Shown: piece by piece, positions 25,471 to 34,133 of the stretch
Numbering within the stretch: position 1 is the stretch's first letter
Layout of the letters: the number at the start of each line of letters is the position of its first letter
From: Candidatus Paceibacterota bacterium
GTDB lineage: Bacteria; Verrucomicrobiota; Verrucomicrobiia; Limisphaerales; UBA8199
Direction of reading: 5' to 3'
Assembly (NCBI GenBank): GCA_035452965.1
Contig: DAOTCE010000001.1
Location: forward strand, 62,001 to 126,000
Length of the DNA stretch: 64,000 bases
Position numbers and translations under genes: made by a program
Notes under the pieces: model-generated
Database searches by the model: none
Seen by the model: the letters and a program-made list of their open reading frames with translations, nothing else
Told to the model about the DNA's origin: nothing

Positions 25471-26304
25471 ATGAAAGGCATACCAATTCTACACGTCGAA
25501 GGCGACTGCATCGCGCGCGCCTGGGAGAACTCCCTGGTTGAACTCCACCGGCACGGCTGCAACCTCAAGACCGAATACGACAAGCCCGAAGACCCTCCCA
25601 GCAAGGACGCCACGATGATCATTGTGATCACCGACCCGCTGGCCGAGCCGATGATCCACAAGGATTTCCCCGGCGGACCGGCGGAGCTGCAGGAATATGT
25701 CATGGAGGTTTGCGAAGGCATCAAGGACCACCTGGTCCGCAATCCCGAGGACCCGAAAGACACGCGCTGGGAATACACCTACCATCAGCGCCTGTTCAAA
25801 TACCAGGTGCCCGCTCTTAAGCCGTTCGACCAGATTGAGATCCTTTGCCAGAAGCTGGCCAAAACGGCCCACACCCGCCGCGCGCAGGCCATCACCTGGA
25901 AGGTGTGGGAAGACAACGACTGCTACGATCCCGCGTGCATGCAGAGCATCTGGTGCCGGCTGCTTGAACAGCAAGGCCAGCACGTGCTGAGCATGAACGT
26001 CCGCTTCCGTTCCAACGACGCTTACAAAGCCGCGTTCATGAACATCTTCGCGCTGGTGCAGCTGCAGCGGCGCATTGCCCGGCGCATCGCCGAGCTGAGC
26101 GGTCAGCCGGTGCAGGTGGGCCGCTACTGTCACATGGTGGACAGCTACCACATCTACGGTTCGTACTTCAAAGAGTTCGAAGGCCGCTTCCTGGGAATGC
26201 TGCAGAAGCGTTCCTTCGAGCAGCGCACGCTGCGCTACGAGGATGTCCGCGAGATGATGGAGGAAGCACGGCCGGAAATCCTCGAGAAGGTCAAGACGAT
26301 GTGA
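25471..26304 (+). CDS. thymidylate synthase (ThyA-like, divergent branch)
   Basis: 277 residues from MKGIPILHVEGDCIARAWEN. Blocks TRRAQAITWKVWEDND, then DPACMQSIWCRLLE (presumed catalytic Cys in the Pro-x-Cys position), RFRSNDAYKAAFMN and DSYHIYGSY match a ThyA-related group seen in archaea and several bacterial phyla rather than E. coli ThyA. It methylates dUMP with CH2-tetrahydrofolate. The usual Pro before the catalytic Cys is Ala here. The frame extends to an ATG at 25321, but the first 50 codons are unpatterned. A dUTPase that supplies dUMP lies 6 kb downstream. Confidence 0.8.
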   Translation: MKGIPILHVEGDCIARAWENSLVELHRHGCNLKTEYDKPEDPPSKDATMIIVITDPLAEPMIHKDFPGGPAELQEYVMEVCEGIKDHLVRNPEDPKDTRWEYTYHQRLFKYQVPALKPFDQIEILCQKLAKTAHTRRAQAITWKVWEDNDCYDPACMQSIWCRLLEQQGQHVLSMNVRFRSNDAYKAAFMNIFALVQLQRRIARRIAELSGQPVQVGRYCHMVDSYHIYGSYFKEFEGRFLGMLQKRSFEQRTLRYEDVREMMEEARPEILEKVKTM

Positions 26305-26623
26305 AGATAGCTTGTTAGTGCGGTTGGGCTACGGTGTGTATCCCATGGGGAGCGCTCCCCATGGGATACACACCGTAGCATCACCGTGTCGGCACCGTAT
26401 CGCCCACCGAAAGATGCCGGGGTCCGCGGGGACTGGAGAAGTCCGGCGGGCAGGATCACTGTCCAAAATGTGGACAGTGCGCGAGTTGGAAGCTGGGAGG
26501 GCCCAAATCGTACTGGCCCGGGAGCCGTGATTGCCTGGCTTTGCCTCTGTTTCGGCCATCCAGGGCTGTGCGGGGGAAGATCGCCGTTCGCACTTCCCGG
26601 GAAGCCGCTCCGGCCGCCTGGCC
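26305..26623. other. intergenic region with long perfect palindrome and a smaller hairpin
   Basis: No gene. It holds the 50-bp palindrome at 26329-26378 and an 8-bp stem CACTGTCC/GGACAGTG at 26457-26479. The stretch lies between convergent genes (thymidylate synthase and the isomerase-family gene). Confidence 0.6.
26329..26378. repeat. 50-bp perfect palindrome
   Basis: Positions 26329-26353 are exactly the reverse complement of 26354-26378, with the centre at AGC|GCT and no loop. Located 24 bases after the thymidylate synthase stop. It could act as a factor-independent stem at a convergent junction; there is no T-run. Confidence 0.85.
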
Positions 26624-28096
26624 CTATTGGCCGACCTCGACGTAAGGAAGGTTGAGCAGCGAAGCAATGCGGCGGGTAACGGGCAGCAGGTGGCCGACCC
26701 CCAAGGCGCAGTGATGAGTCGGTCCTTCCATGCACCAGCGGTTGACGAAGTTCGTCATGCCGCTCTTGAACTTGATACGGCTATTGGTGTTGCCGATTTG
26801 CAGCATGGCTCCGGGAACACTCTCGCCTTCGGCAGCCAGCAGTTTGAGCCGGCCATCGGCGGTCTGCGTTAGGGCCAGCAGCGTCACCGGTCCCAGTCTG
26901 ACATGCGCCTCGACGCTGACGCCGTAGCCGCGCTTGCCATGGTAGAGGCCAAGCCCGCGCAGGATGGGCTTGCCTTCGGCGATGCCGAGGTGAAAGGGGC
27001 CGTCGTGGCCCATGAGCAGGAAATCCTCGTCGAAGTCCATCGCGTAGAACTCCGTGTAACTGCCGCCGCACCCCAGGAGATCGAGAATCTTCATGGCCTG
27101 GCAGTTCTTCAGGTCGCCCTCGCCGCTGGCGGGAATGCCGCGCGCGGTCAGCAGCGAGCAGCCGAGGATCAGCCCTGCGCCCAGCCGCTCATATTCGTTG
27201 CCGTCCAGGCCGCGATAGTAGTAAGCCAGACCGTGCAGGTCCAAATCCGCCACCAGCCGGTCAAGTCCAACAGCCACCCGGCAAGCCCACTCCATCTGCT
27301 CCCGTTTGGGCGCGCGGGCCAGTGGATCGGACGGGCTGTCCTGACTGAGCTCGAAAATGGAAAGTGTCTCCGCCCGTTTCGTGGCGACGGCCCGTTCGCC
27401 GGCTTTAGGCAGCCGCTTGGCCAGATCGCACATTTCCAGCACTTCGATGTGCGTGCCGAGCTGGGCCGTGTGTTGGGTGAAGTCACTGTACATGTCCAGC
27501 ATGCCGGGATACGTGTGGCCGAGGAATCCGATCCGGCTCCGCTTGAGCCGGCTCACCACCGAGGCGGCGCGGACCCAATCCTGAATTTCCTGCCAGGCGC
27601 GTTGGGCGTCGGGATGGTTGGGCGGCGCTTCCTTGAACCGGCCGCCCGTTACCCCCAGCACACCGGTTACGACGTGGAAATCAATCCGGCCGCGCGCAAA
27701 GGCACAGGCAATTTCCGGCACGCAGCAGGCGCAGCAATTCGCCAGCCATTCGCCGGTATCGGTCTTTGGATAATCCAGCGCGCTGGCCGGCTGCAGGTTG
27801 AGGATCAGCACCGGGGCACTGGTCTTTTGCACGGCGGGCAGCACCTGGCTGCTCGTGGCATAGGTGGCGACGTAGCAGATGACCAGCTCCACTCCTTCAC
27901 GCGCGAAGAGATCCCCGGCCGCCGCCGCGGCTGGCGCCGAGTCCACCAGCCCGGCGTCCACGACGTCACAAAACTGGTCCAGCCGGCTGCTGACAACCTG
28001 TTGGTAGCGCTCCAGGCGGCGCTTCAGGCCTTTGAACTGCGGCCAGTAAGCGGCCAAACCTATTCCGAACAAACCGACTTTTCCTCGCTGGTTCAT
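26624..28096 (-). CDS. L-fucose/L-arabinose isomerase family protein
   Basis: 490 residues starting KVGLFGIGLAAYWPQF, the N-terminal nucleotide-like fold of L-arabinose isomerases. Characteristic later blocks are GFLGHTYPGMLDMYSDF, GEGDLKNCQAMKILDLLG and MGHDGPFHLGI with the metal-binding Glu/His set (Glu at GEGD, His at GHDGP). The family interconverts aldoses and ketoses, such as L-arabinose/L-ribulose and L-fucose/L-fuculose. The exact sugar cannot be fixed. No kinase or transporter gene is beside it. Confidence 0.8.
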   Translation of the reverse strand: MNQRGKVGLFGIGLAAYWPQFKGLKRRLERYQQVVSSRLDQFCDVVDAGLVDSAPAAAAAGDLFAREGVELVICYVATYATSSQVLPAVQKTSAPVLILNLQPASALDYPKTDTGEWLANCCACCVPEIACAFARGRIDFHVVTGVLGVTGGRFKEAPPNHPDAQRAWQEIQDWVRAASVVSRLKRSRIGFLGHTYPGMLDMYSDFTQHTAQLGTHIEVLEMCDLAKRLPKAGERAVATKRAETLSIFELSQDSPSDPLARAPKREQMEWACRVAVGLDRLVADLDLHGLAYYYRGLDGNEYERLGAGLILGCSLLTARGIPASGEGDLKNCQAMKILDLLGCGGSYTEFYAMDFDEDFLLMGHDGPFHLGIAEGKPILRGLGLYHGKRGYGVSVEAHVRLGPVTLLALTQTADGRLKLLAAEGESVPGAMLQIGNTNSRIKFKSGMTNFVNRWCMEGPTHHCALGVGHLLPVTRRIASLLNLPYVEVGQ

Positions 28097-28226
28097 AAGA
28101 AATTTGCAGCACTATTCCACCTGGGGCGGGAGATGCCAAGCGTGAAAGCGCCAGGAGGAAACGGGCTTGGGCGTGCCTGGGCTGTTTGGCCTTGCCAGGA
28201 ATTGGTCCGCTCTGGCATGTTCCGAC

Positions 28227-29792
28227 ATGCCAGCGACCAAAGAACCCGAACTTCTCGACGCCCAGTTCTACAAGCCGGCGGACGCCTTCTTTCCAGCCTA
28301 CAGCAACCTCGGACTGACCTATGACGACGTAACGCTGGCGACGCGCTTTTCGGAGATACTGCCCCGGGACACGCAACTGGACATTACGCTGGCGGAGGGA
28401 TTGCGGCTGAGTATTCCGGTCATCTCGGCGGACATGGATACGGTGACCGAATCGCGCATGGCTATCGCCATGGCGCTCAACGGCGGGCTGGGGCTGATCC
28501 ATTACAACATGCCTGAGCGGCAGCAGCTTTCCGAGGTCAGCCGCGTGAAGAACCACGTGCATGGTCTCATCCAGGAGCCGATCAAAGCGGCGCCAGAGCA
28601 GTTGATTGGAGAGGTCCTGGAACTGATCGCGAAGAAGCGATTCGCGTTCAGCACGTTTCCCGTGGTGGACAGCCATGGCCGGCTGGTTGGGCTGCTGCCC
28701 GGCCCGGTGGTGAAGCAGCGTTATGCCCAGCGGAAGGTCGCGGAGTTGCTGACGCCGCGCAGCCAGGTGCACACGCTGAGCAAAAAGGACCTCGGGCGGG
28801 ATCCCATCGCCAAGGCCGACAAGTTCTTCACCGACCGCCCGGGCATCCACAAGCTGCTGGTGGTGGACGATCAGGACCGGCTGCAAGGGCTGTTCACGCT
28901 CAGCGACGTGGAACGCATTTCGCAAGAGCAGAACGCGCAGTTCAAACCGGCGCGCGACGCGCACTTCCGCCTGATCTGCGGCGCGGCGGTCTCGGCCACG
29001 CGGAATGCCTTTGGGGACCTGGACCGCGAGCGCATTCTGAAGCACGTCGGGGAGCTGGTCGAGCGGGGGCTGGATGCGGTGGCGGTTTCCACCGCGCACG
29101 GCCACAGCCGGGGCGTGGGGGATGCCGTGCGGATGCTGCGCGATGCCTTTCCGAAGCTGCCCATCATCGCGGGCAACGTCACCAGCGCCGCGGGGGCGGA
29201 TTTTCTCGCCAGCGCCGGCGCGAGCGCGATTAAAGTCGGCCAGGGCCCTGGCTCGATCTGCACCACGCGAGTAGTGGCGGGTGTGGGCATTCCGCAATTG
29301 ACGGCACTATATCTCTCTTCGCGGCCCGTGCAGAAGAGGCGGGTGACGATTCTGGCCGACGGCGGCATCACCAAATCGGGCGACATTGTGAAGGCGCTCA
29401 CGCTGGCCCATGCGGTCATCTGCGGCGGGATTCTGGCGGGTTGCCGGGAAGCGCCGGGCGAGGTGATGGAGATCAGCGGCAAGCTCTACAAGCAGTACCG
29501 CGGGATGGGCAGTTGGGCGGCGATGAAGCAAGGGGCGGCGGCGCGCTATGGCCACACAACCGACCCCACGCGCAAGGTCGCTCCGGAAGGGATCGAAGCA
29601 CTCAAGGAAGTGAGCGGATCGGTGGACCGGGTCCTCGCTCAGCTGATCGGTGGCATTCAATCCGGGATGGGGTACTTGGGCGCGACCAACCTTGCTCAAC
29701 TGCGGGAGAAAGCCCGGTTCATCCGCGTCAGCCCCGCTGGCCAGCGCGAGGCGGCGCCGCATGACGTGGTGGAGTTGAAGACGGGAAGCTGA
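28227..29792 (+). CDS. guaB: inosine-5'-monophosphate dehydrogenase
   Basis: 521 residues. TYDDVTLATRFSEILPRD opens the barrel, then VISADMDTVTE. Two CBS domains lie at roughly 100-230 (for instance RFAFSTFPVVDSHGRLVGL and GIHKLLVVDDQDRLQGLF). The catalytic loop is GPGSICTTRVVAGVG with the active Cys, and YRGMGSWAAM follows. It oxidises IMP to XMP, the entry to GMP. The usual SLLAGTEE-type segment here reads GGILAGCREAPGE, a mild variation. The start at 28227 gives a normal N-terminus; an in-frame TTG/GTG at 28167 is less plausible. Confidence 0.95.
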   Translation: MPATKEPELLDAQFYKPADAFFPAYSNLGLTYDDVTLATRFSEILPRDTQLDITLAEGLRLSIPVISADMDTVTESRMAIAMALNGGLGLIHYNMPERQQLSEVSRVKNHVHGLIQEPIKAAPEQLIGEVLELIAKKRFAFSTFPVVDSHGRLVGLLPGPVVKQRYAQRKVAELLTPRSQVHTLSKKDLGRDPIAKADKFFTDRPGIHKLLVVDDQDRLQGLFTLSDVERISQEQNAQFKPARDAHFRLICGAAVSATRNAFGDLDRERILKHVGELVERGLDAVAVSTAHGHSRGVGDAVRMLRDAFPKLPIIAGNVTSAAGADFLASAGASAIKVGQGPGSICTTRVVAGVGIPQLTALYLSSRPVQKRRVTILADGGITKSGDIVKALTLAHAVICGGILAGCREAPGEVMEISGKLYKQYRGMGSWAAMKQGAAARYGHTTDPTRKVAPEGIEALKEVSGSVDRVLAQLIGGIQSGMGYLGATNLAQLREKARFIRVSPAGQREAAPHDVVELKTGS

Positions 29793-29886
29793 GACGGACG
29801 GAGCATCGCAGAACGCGATTCTGCCGAGCCCACGCACCATCGTTCTGATACTCAATTACCCCGTCCACCCCCAATCGCCCGCGCTC

Positions 29887-30111
29887 TCAGAACCTGATCG
29901 CTTCGTTCATTTGTCCGCATTGAGAGCAACGGGAGCGGTCCACGTCCGGGTCATCAGTGTAGATATAGCCGCAGCGGTGGCAGCGGAAGATGCGGTCATC
30001 GCTGGCGGTCGGCTCGAAGCGCCTCCGGCGCAGTTCAGAATAAACGCCGGCACCAACCAAGCCCGCCAGGAGAACGACCACGTAAGCAAATATTAGACTC
30101 GGGATGGACAT
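29887..30111 (-). CDS. membrane-anchored rubredoxin-like zinc-ribbon protein
   Basis: 74 residues: MSIPSLIFAYVVVLLAGLVG is an N-terminal membrane anchor, followed by a basic stretch and FRCHRCGYIYTDDPD and CSQCG. The two Cys-x-x-Cys knuckles with GYIY and DPD resemble a shortened rubredoxin and could hold iron or zinc. AGGAG sits a few bases before the ATG at 30111. It follows the TonB-like gene by 26 bases and is probably the last gene of that operon. Role unknown. Confidence 0.7.
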   Translation of the reverse strand: MSIPSLIFAYVVVLLAGLVGAGVYSELRRRRFEPTASDDRIFRCHRCGYIYTDDPDVDRSRCSQCGQMNEAIRF

Positions 30112-30137
30112 GATTACTCCTAAGCAAACCAGCGTTG

Positions 30138-30929
30138 TCATGGACTGAGACCCGGGGAGTTGGTCCGTGGCGGCGGCACAGTGTGCCAGAGGAAGATCAT
30201 CCGGCCCCAGCTCAGTTGCGCTGTCGGGTGAGGGGTTGGGGCGCCCGGGCTGCGACTGAGTGGTTCAAAGCGCGCGGCGCCGGCCAGATGCAAGGCGTGG
30301 GTGTCGGCGTCGCGGGACCCGCTGCCCGAAAGGAGAGTAACCGAATGCGGGAGACCGTCGGCATCCACGATCAGTTGCACCACGCTGTTGGTCAAGATCT
30401 CCCGGCTGGCCCACGAGCGTAGATTGAGCGGCGCGATCAACTCGCGCCGGGCCAGGGCGCCCTCCAACCGCACCATGGATTGACCGGCAGAAAGCAGCGG
30501 AGAGGGCACGCCGGGCAGGGTAGGTTGCGGCTCGGGCCTGGCCAGCGAGAGCAGTGGAAGGAAATCGTTGGTCGGAACAAAGCGGTTGATGGCCGCGCCA
30601 AGCTGGTCGGCGGCAAAGAGAGGAGGTTTAGTTGTTTCGGGCCACGCGAACGAGTGAAGTTGAGGTTGAGGCGCTTTCAGTCGTGCCGTGGCAGGAATTT
30701 CCTGCGGGTGCGGCAGGACGAACAACGTGGGGTCACGCAGCGTCAGCAATTCCGAGGATGCATTCTCGCCGAGCCTGAGGGTGAGCCCATTGGCGGCGGG
30801 GAGGGGGCGGAGGGGTGACGTCTGGCCCAGCCAGAAGATCAGGGCGAGCTGGACGCCGAATATCAGTGCCACCAGTGACCACCAGCGACCGCGCGACCAG
30901 GGCCGCAATTGGACCGGCGCCGAGGTCAT
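30138..30929 (-). CDS. TonB-like energy transducer
   Basis: 263 residues with one N-terminal membrane helix (WWSLVALIFGVQLALIFWLG), a Pro-rich middle, and a C-terminal domain with NSVVQLIVDADGLPHSVTLL and ADTHALHLAGAARFEPL, which matches the TonB C-terminal fold. It should carry proton-motive force from ExbB/ExbD to outer-membrane receptors. Start at 30929 overlaps the exbD stop by ATGA. No TonB-dependent receptor is in the window. Confidence 0.78.
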   Translation of the reverse strand: MTSAPVQLRPWSRGRWWSLVALIFGVQLALIFWLGQTSPLRPLPAANGLTLRLGENASSELLTLRDPTLFVLPHPQEIPATARLKAPQPQLHSFAWPETTKPPLFAADQLGAAINRFVPTNDFLPLLSLARPEPQPTLPGVPSPLLSAGQSMVRLEGALARRELIAPLNLRSWASREILTNSVVQLIVDADGLPHSVTLLSGSGSRDADTHALHLAGAARFEPLSRSPGAPTPHPTAQLSWGRMIFLWHTVPPPRTNSPGLSP

Positions 30930-31366
30930 GGCGTGGGACGGCGCGTAGGCGAGGCGTAAGGGCGTGGCAGCGTGGCGAGCAGGGCTTCGGAAATGCCCGC
31001 TTCCCACCCCAGCAGCGCGAGGCGCAGGCACGTCTCGTAGCTGACTGCCTTATCGGCTTGCACGACCAGCGTCAGCGGTTCCGCCGCCTTTTTCGCCGCG
31101 GCCTGCAGCTTGCGTCGCAACGCTGCTTCCTCGATCCACTGGTTCTCGTAATAGAGCCGCCCATCGGCATCAATGGCGACCGAGACCGAAGGCTTGTCGG
31201 TGCCCGGCAAGCCATCGGCGCGGGGAAGCTGCAGTTCCAGGCGCGCGCCCGGCGTATAGACCAGCGCCCCCAGCATCATGAAAATCACCAGCAGAAAGAA
31301 AACCGCCGCAAACGGGGCGATGTCCCACTGGCCCCGGAGAATGGTCGCGTGGCGGGGGAACTTCAT
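30926..31366 (-). CDS. exbD: ExbD/TolR family biopolymer transport protein
   Basis: 146 residues: DIAPFAAVFFLLVIFMMLGA is the single membrane helix with the conserved Asp before it, followed by LELQLPRADG and a periplasmic domain with VSVAIDADGRLYYEN and VVQADKAVSYE. It forms the proton channel with ExbB. Start overlaps the exbB stop by ATGA, and its stop overlaps the tonB-like start the same way. Confidence 0.9.
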   Translation of the reverse strand: MKFPRHATILRGQWDIAPFAAVFFLLVIFMMLGALVYTPGARLELQLPRADGLPGTDKPSVSVAIDADGRLYYENQWIEEAALRRKLQAAAKKAAEPLTLVVQADKAVSYETCLRLALLGWEAGISEALLATLPRPYASPTRRPTP

Positions 31367-31998
31367 GGTTGCGGCGCCGGTTGGGCGCTCTCGGTGACAA
31401 TGTGGACGATCTCGGTGGCCGCGCGCTCCATGTCCAGCACGATGGAGTTGATGCGGTTAACGAGGTAGTTGTAGGCCGCGTGGGTGGGGATGGCCACCGC
31501 CAGGCCGGCCGCCGCGCAGATGAGGGCCTGCCATACGCCGGTGGAAAGCTGGCCGAGATGCGCATGCAGGCCCGCTTGCTCCATCCGGCCAAAGGTCTGG
31601 ATAAAGCCCAGCACAGTGCCCAGCAGGCCCAGCAGCGGCGACAGTTGGGCAATCGTCGCCAGCAGGCTCAGCTTCTCCTCCAGCCGCGGCACTTCCACCG
31701 CGCCGGCCTCCTCCAAGGCTTCCTGCACATGTTCCCGGCCCTCGTCCCGGTTCAGGATGGCGGCCTTGACCAGCCGCGCAACCGGGCCGGGGGTGGCGTC
31801 GCATATGGACAGCGCCTCGACGACATTATTGCGCTTGAGGACGGTGCGGACGCCATTGAGGAACTCGGTTGAATTAATCTGTGCGCGGTGAAAGTGCAGG
31901 AATCGCTCGATAAAAACCGCCACAGCCACTGCGCTGACGAACAGCAGCAGCCACAGCACGGGGCCGCCGTGGGACAACAATACCGGCAACGTTAGCAT
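31363..31998 (-). CDS. exbB: MotA/TolQ/ExbB family proton channel protein
   Basis: 211 residues, three membrane segments: LWLLLFVSAVAVAVFIERFL, a central pair around LSPLLGLLGTVLGFI, and WQALICAAAGLAVAIPTHAA. These are the ExbB/TolQ landmarks. AAAGGAAG precedes the ATG at 31998; the longer frame to 32103 would overlap the divergent dUTPase start. First gene of the exbB-exbD-tonB-zinc ribbon operon. Confidence 0.9.
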   Translation of the reverse strand: MLTLPVLLSHGGPVLWLLLFVSAVAVAVFIERFLHFHRAQINSTEFLNGVRTVLKRNNVVEALSICDATPGPVARLVKAAILNRDEGREHVQEALEEAGAVEVPRLEEKLSLLATIAQLSPLLGLLGTVLGFIQTFGRMEQAGLHAHLGQLSTGVWQALICAAAGLAVAIPTHAAYNYLVNRINSIVLDMERAATEIVHIVTESAQPAPQP

Positions 31999-32096
31999 GG
32001 CTTCCTTTATACGGTCCCGGAACAGAGGTTCAAAGGCCAAAGTTTGCGGCGCCGTTTCGCCTTGCTTCCAGCGGGTGACGGGCGAATCTTCTGCCC

Positions 32097-32477
32097 ATGG
32101 CACAACCTGACCAGCTTCACGAACTGTTCCGCATGCAGCGCGCGTTGAACGAGCGCATCGGCGTTCGCACGGAGGGTATGAGCACCGAGGAAAAGACCCG
32201 ATGGCTGCTGAACTATTGCCGGGCGATGTCGCAGGAGATCGCGGAGCTGACCGACAGCGTGCCCTGGAAATGGTGGGCCAAGTATCAGAAGTTCGACGAG
32301 CAGAACGCCCGGGTCGAGGTGGTGGACCTGTTTCATTTTCTCATCAGTCTGGCGCAGGTGCTAGGCATGAGCGCGGAGGATGTGTTCCAGGCCTACGTCC
32401 GCAAGAACGCGGTAAACTTCCAGCGGCAGGACAGCGGCTACACCGTCAAGGACGAGCATGACTCGAAGCACATCTGA
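32097..32477 (+). CDS. dimeric (all-alpha) dUTPase-like NTP pyrophosphohydrolase
   Basis: 126 residues. LHELFRMQRALNERIG, then MSQEIAELTDSVPWKWW and VEVVDLFHFLISLAQVLG are the helices and Glu/Asp metal sites of the dimeric dUTPase family (PF08761-like). It would hydrolyse dUTP to dUMP, the substrate of the ThyA-like enzyme at 25471, and thus keep uracil out of DNA. It overlaps the start region of hpt. Confidence 0.88.
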   Translation: MAQPDQLHELFRMQRALNERIGVRTEGMSTEEKTRWLLNYCRAMSQEIAELTDSVPWKWWAKYQKFDEQNARVEVVDLFHFLISLAQVLGMSAEDVFQAYVRKNAVNFQRQDSGYTVKDEHDSKHI

Positions 32478-32499
32478 AACGCGTTCGGAGGCAGCCCGG

Positions 32500-33150
32500 A
32501 TGACCGCCCGCGAATCCCTTCTCCCGGCCGGCAACCCGGGGCGGGTCCCGCCGCGCTGGCGCAAAGAAGTCGAGCGGATTCTAATCACGGACGACCAGAT
32601 CGCGCGGCGCATCCGGGCGATGGCGCGCGATATTGCGCGTGATTACGCCGGGCGCGAGATGGTGATCGTCTCGCTGCTCAACGGCACGGTGATGTTCCTG
32701 GCGGACCTGATCCGCAACCTCTCGCTGCCGTTGCGGCTGGATTTCATCGGCGTGTCCAGCTATGGCGCGGGCACGGAATCGGGCGAACTGGTCTTCACCA
32801 AGGAGCTGCGCCTGAGCGTCCGCGGGCGCGATGTGCTGCTGGTGGATGACATCCTCGACACGGGCAAAACGCTCTATCGAGTGCTCGGCAAGCTGCGCGC
32901 GCTCAAGCCGCGCCGGATGAGGACCTGCGTGCTGTTGAACAAAGCCGCCCGCCGCGTGGAGGCGATCGAGGCGGACTATGTGGGCTTCGAGATACCGGAC
33001 TTCTTCGTGGTGGGCTATGGCCTGGACTTCGCGGAACGCTACCGCAATCTGCCCTTCGTTGGGGTGCTGCATCCGCACGTTTACACGAAGGGATGCCGGC
33101 AGAACACGCGTCGGCGCCCCGCTCAGGCCGGAGCGCGGCGCAAGGGTTGA
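32500..33150 (+). CDS. hpt: hypoxanthine(-guanine) phosphoribosyltransferase
   Basis: 216 residues. VSLLNGTVMFLADL, SSYGAGTESGEL and the PRPP loop DVLLVDDILDTGKTL are the family signatures, with YVGFEIPDFFVVGYGLD near the C-terminus. It salvages hypoxanthine/guanine using PRPP. The chosen ATG has GGAGG 8 bases upstream; an in-frame ATG at 32458 overlapping the dUTPase end is possible. The last 20 residues are an Arg/Gln-rich extension beyond the usual end. Confidence 0.93.
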   Translation: MTARESLLPAGNPGRVPPRWRKEVERILITDDQIARRIRAMARDIARDYAGREMVIVSLLNGTVMFLADLIRNLSLPLRLDFIGVSSYGAGTESGELVFTKELRLSVRGRDVLLVDDILDTGKTLYRVLGKLRALKPRRMRTCVLLNKAARRVEAIEADYVGFEIPDFFVVGYGLDFAERYRNLPFVGVLHPHVYTKGCRQNTRRRPAQAGARRKG

Positions 33151-33182
33151 CTTGCCGCGCCGGTGTCGGACTGTGTCCTGAT

Positions 33183-33428
33183 ATGCGCGTGACGGTTTGC
33201 TTCTACTCCTATTTCAAGGACCTGGCCGGCTGTGCGGCTGCGTCGGAGGAACTGCCCGAGGGAAGCACGCTCGACGGCTTGTATGAACGGCTGGCGCAAC
33301 GGTATCCCCGGCTGGCGGCGATGCGGAAGGCGGCCTTGATGGCAGTGGGGGTGGAATACCAGGACCGGGGCTACGTGTTAAGGGAGGGCGATGAGGTGTC
33401 ATTCTTCCCGCCGGTGCAAGGAGGGTAG
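33183..33428 (+). CDS. moaD: molybdopterin synthase small subunit MoaD
   Basis: 81 residues with the ubiquitin-like beta-grasp pattern MRVTVCFYSYFKDLAG and EGDEVSFFPPVQGG: the C-terminal Gly-Gly becomes the thiocarboxylate that carries sulfur. The frame extends to an upstream ATG (33093), but that part is hpt-side sequence, so 33183 is the real start. Followed by moaE after a 111-base gap. Confidence 0.92.
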   Translation: MRVTVCFYSYFKDLAGCAAASEELPEGSTLDGLYERLAQRYPRLAAMRKAALMAVGVEYQDRGYVLREGDEVSFFPPVQGG

Positions 33429-33539
33429 CCTTTGCGCGGTGCCAGCCGCCATCGGTCATCGGTGAGTTATCTGCCGATCTTTCAAAACGGGTCGGCTTTC
33501 CTTGAATAACGGCCCACCCAGCAAGCAAGACGCCATCTT

Positions 33540-33938
33540 ATGAACAAGCAACTGATCATCACGACCGAACCAATAGACGAGTCTTCCCTGCTGGCGCGGC
33601 GAACGATGTCCAGCGGCATGGGCGCGGTGGTTTATTTTGTCGGGGTAGTGCGCGATACGGAGGGGGAGGCGAACATCATCGCTCTGGAGTACGAAGCCTT
33701 CCAGCGCATGGCGGAGCATCAGATGAATTTGCTGTTTGAGGAGATGGCCCGGCGGTGGCCGGTTGAATCGGTGCGCCTGATCCATCGCGTTGGCCAGGTG
33801 CAGGTGAACGAGCCTTCGCTGTGGGTCGAAGTGGTCGCCCGGCATCGCGGCGAAGCCTTCGCCGCCTGCCAATGGCTCATTGACGAGCTGAAGCGCGTCG
33901 TGCCGATCTGGAAGAAGCCGGTGGGGAATGAACTTTGA
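33540..33938 (+). CDS. moaE: molybdopterin synthase large subunit MoaE
   Basis: 132 residues. GAVVYFVGVVRDTE, ALEYEAFQRMAE, the HRVGQVQVNE block and later PIWKKP (with the conserved Lys) are the MoaE landmarks. With MoaD it converts precursor Z (cPMP) to molybdopterin. The other moa genes are not in this window. Confidence 0.93.
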   Translation: MNKQLIITTEPIDESSLLARRTMSSGMGAVVYFVGVVRDTEGEANIIALEYEAFQRMAEHQMNLLFEEMARRWPVESVRLIHRVGQVQVNEPSLWVEVVARHRGEAFAACQWLIDELKRVVPIWKKPVGNEL

Positions 33939-33950
33939 TGGCTTGGAGGC

Positions 33951-34026
33951 TGGTGGGCGCTGAGGGACTCGAACCCCCGACCTACTCGGTGTAAACGAGA
34001 CGCGCTAACCACTGCGCCAAGCGCCC
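33951..34026 (-). tRNA. tRNA-Val (anticodon TAC), CCA encoded
   Basis: Reading the minus strand: acceptor GGGCGCT/AGCGCCC, D-arm GCGC-AGTGGTTA-GCGC, anticodon loop TTTACAC with TAC at 34-36, T-arm with the TTCGAGT loop, and 3' ACCA encoded in the DNA (33951-33954). About 76 nucleotides. One weak pair at the base of the anticodon stem. Confidence 0.93.
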
Positions 34027-34133
34027 ATAGCCGGCCGGAAGACTATGGAACATCAGACCCCGGGGGGCAAAGCGAAAAGGGCGATGGGCCACGCCGGCTT
34101 GCGCCGGCAAGGAAGCTGCACCATGTTTGGTTA

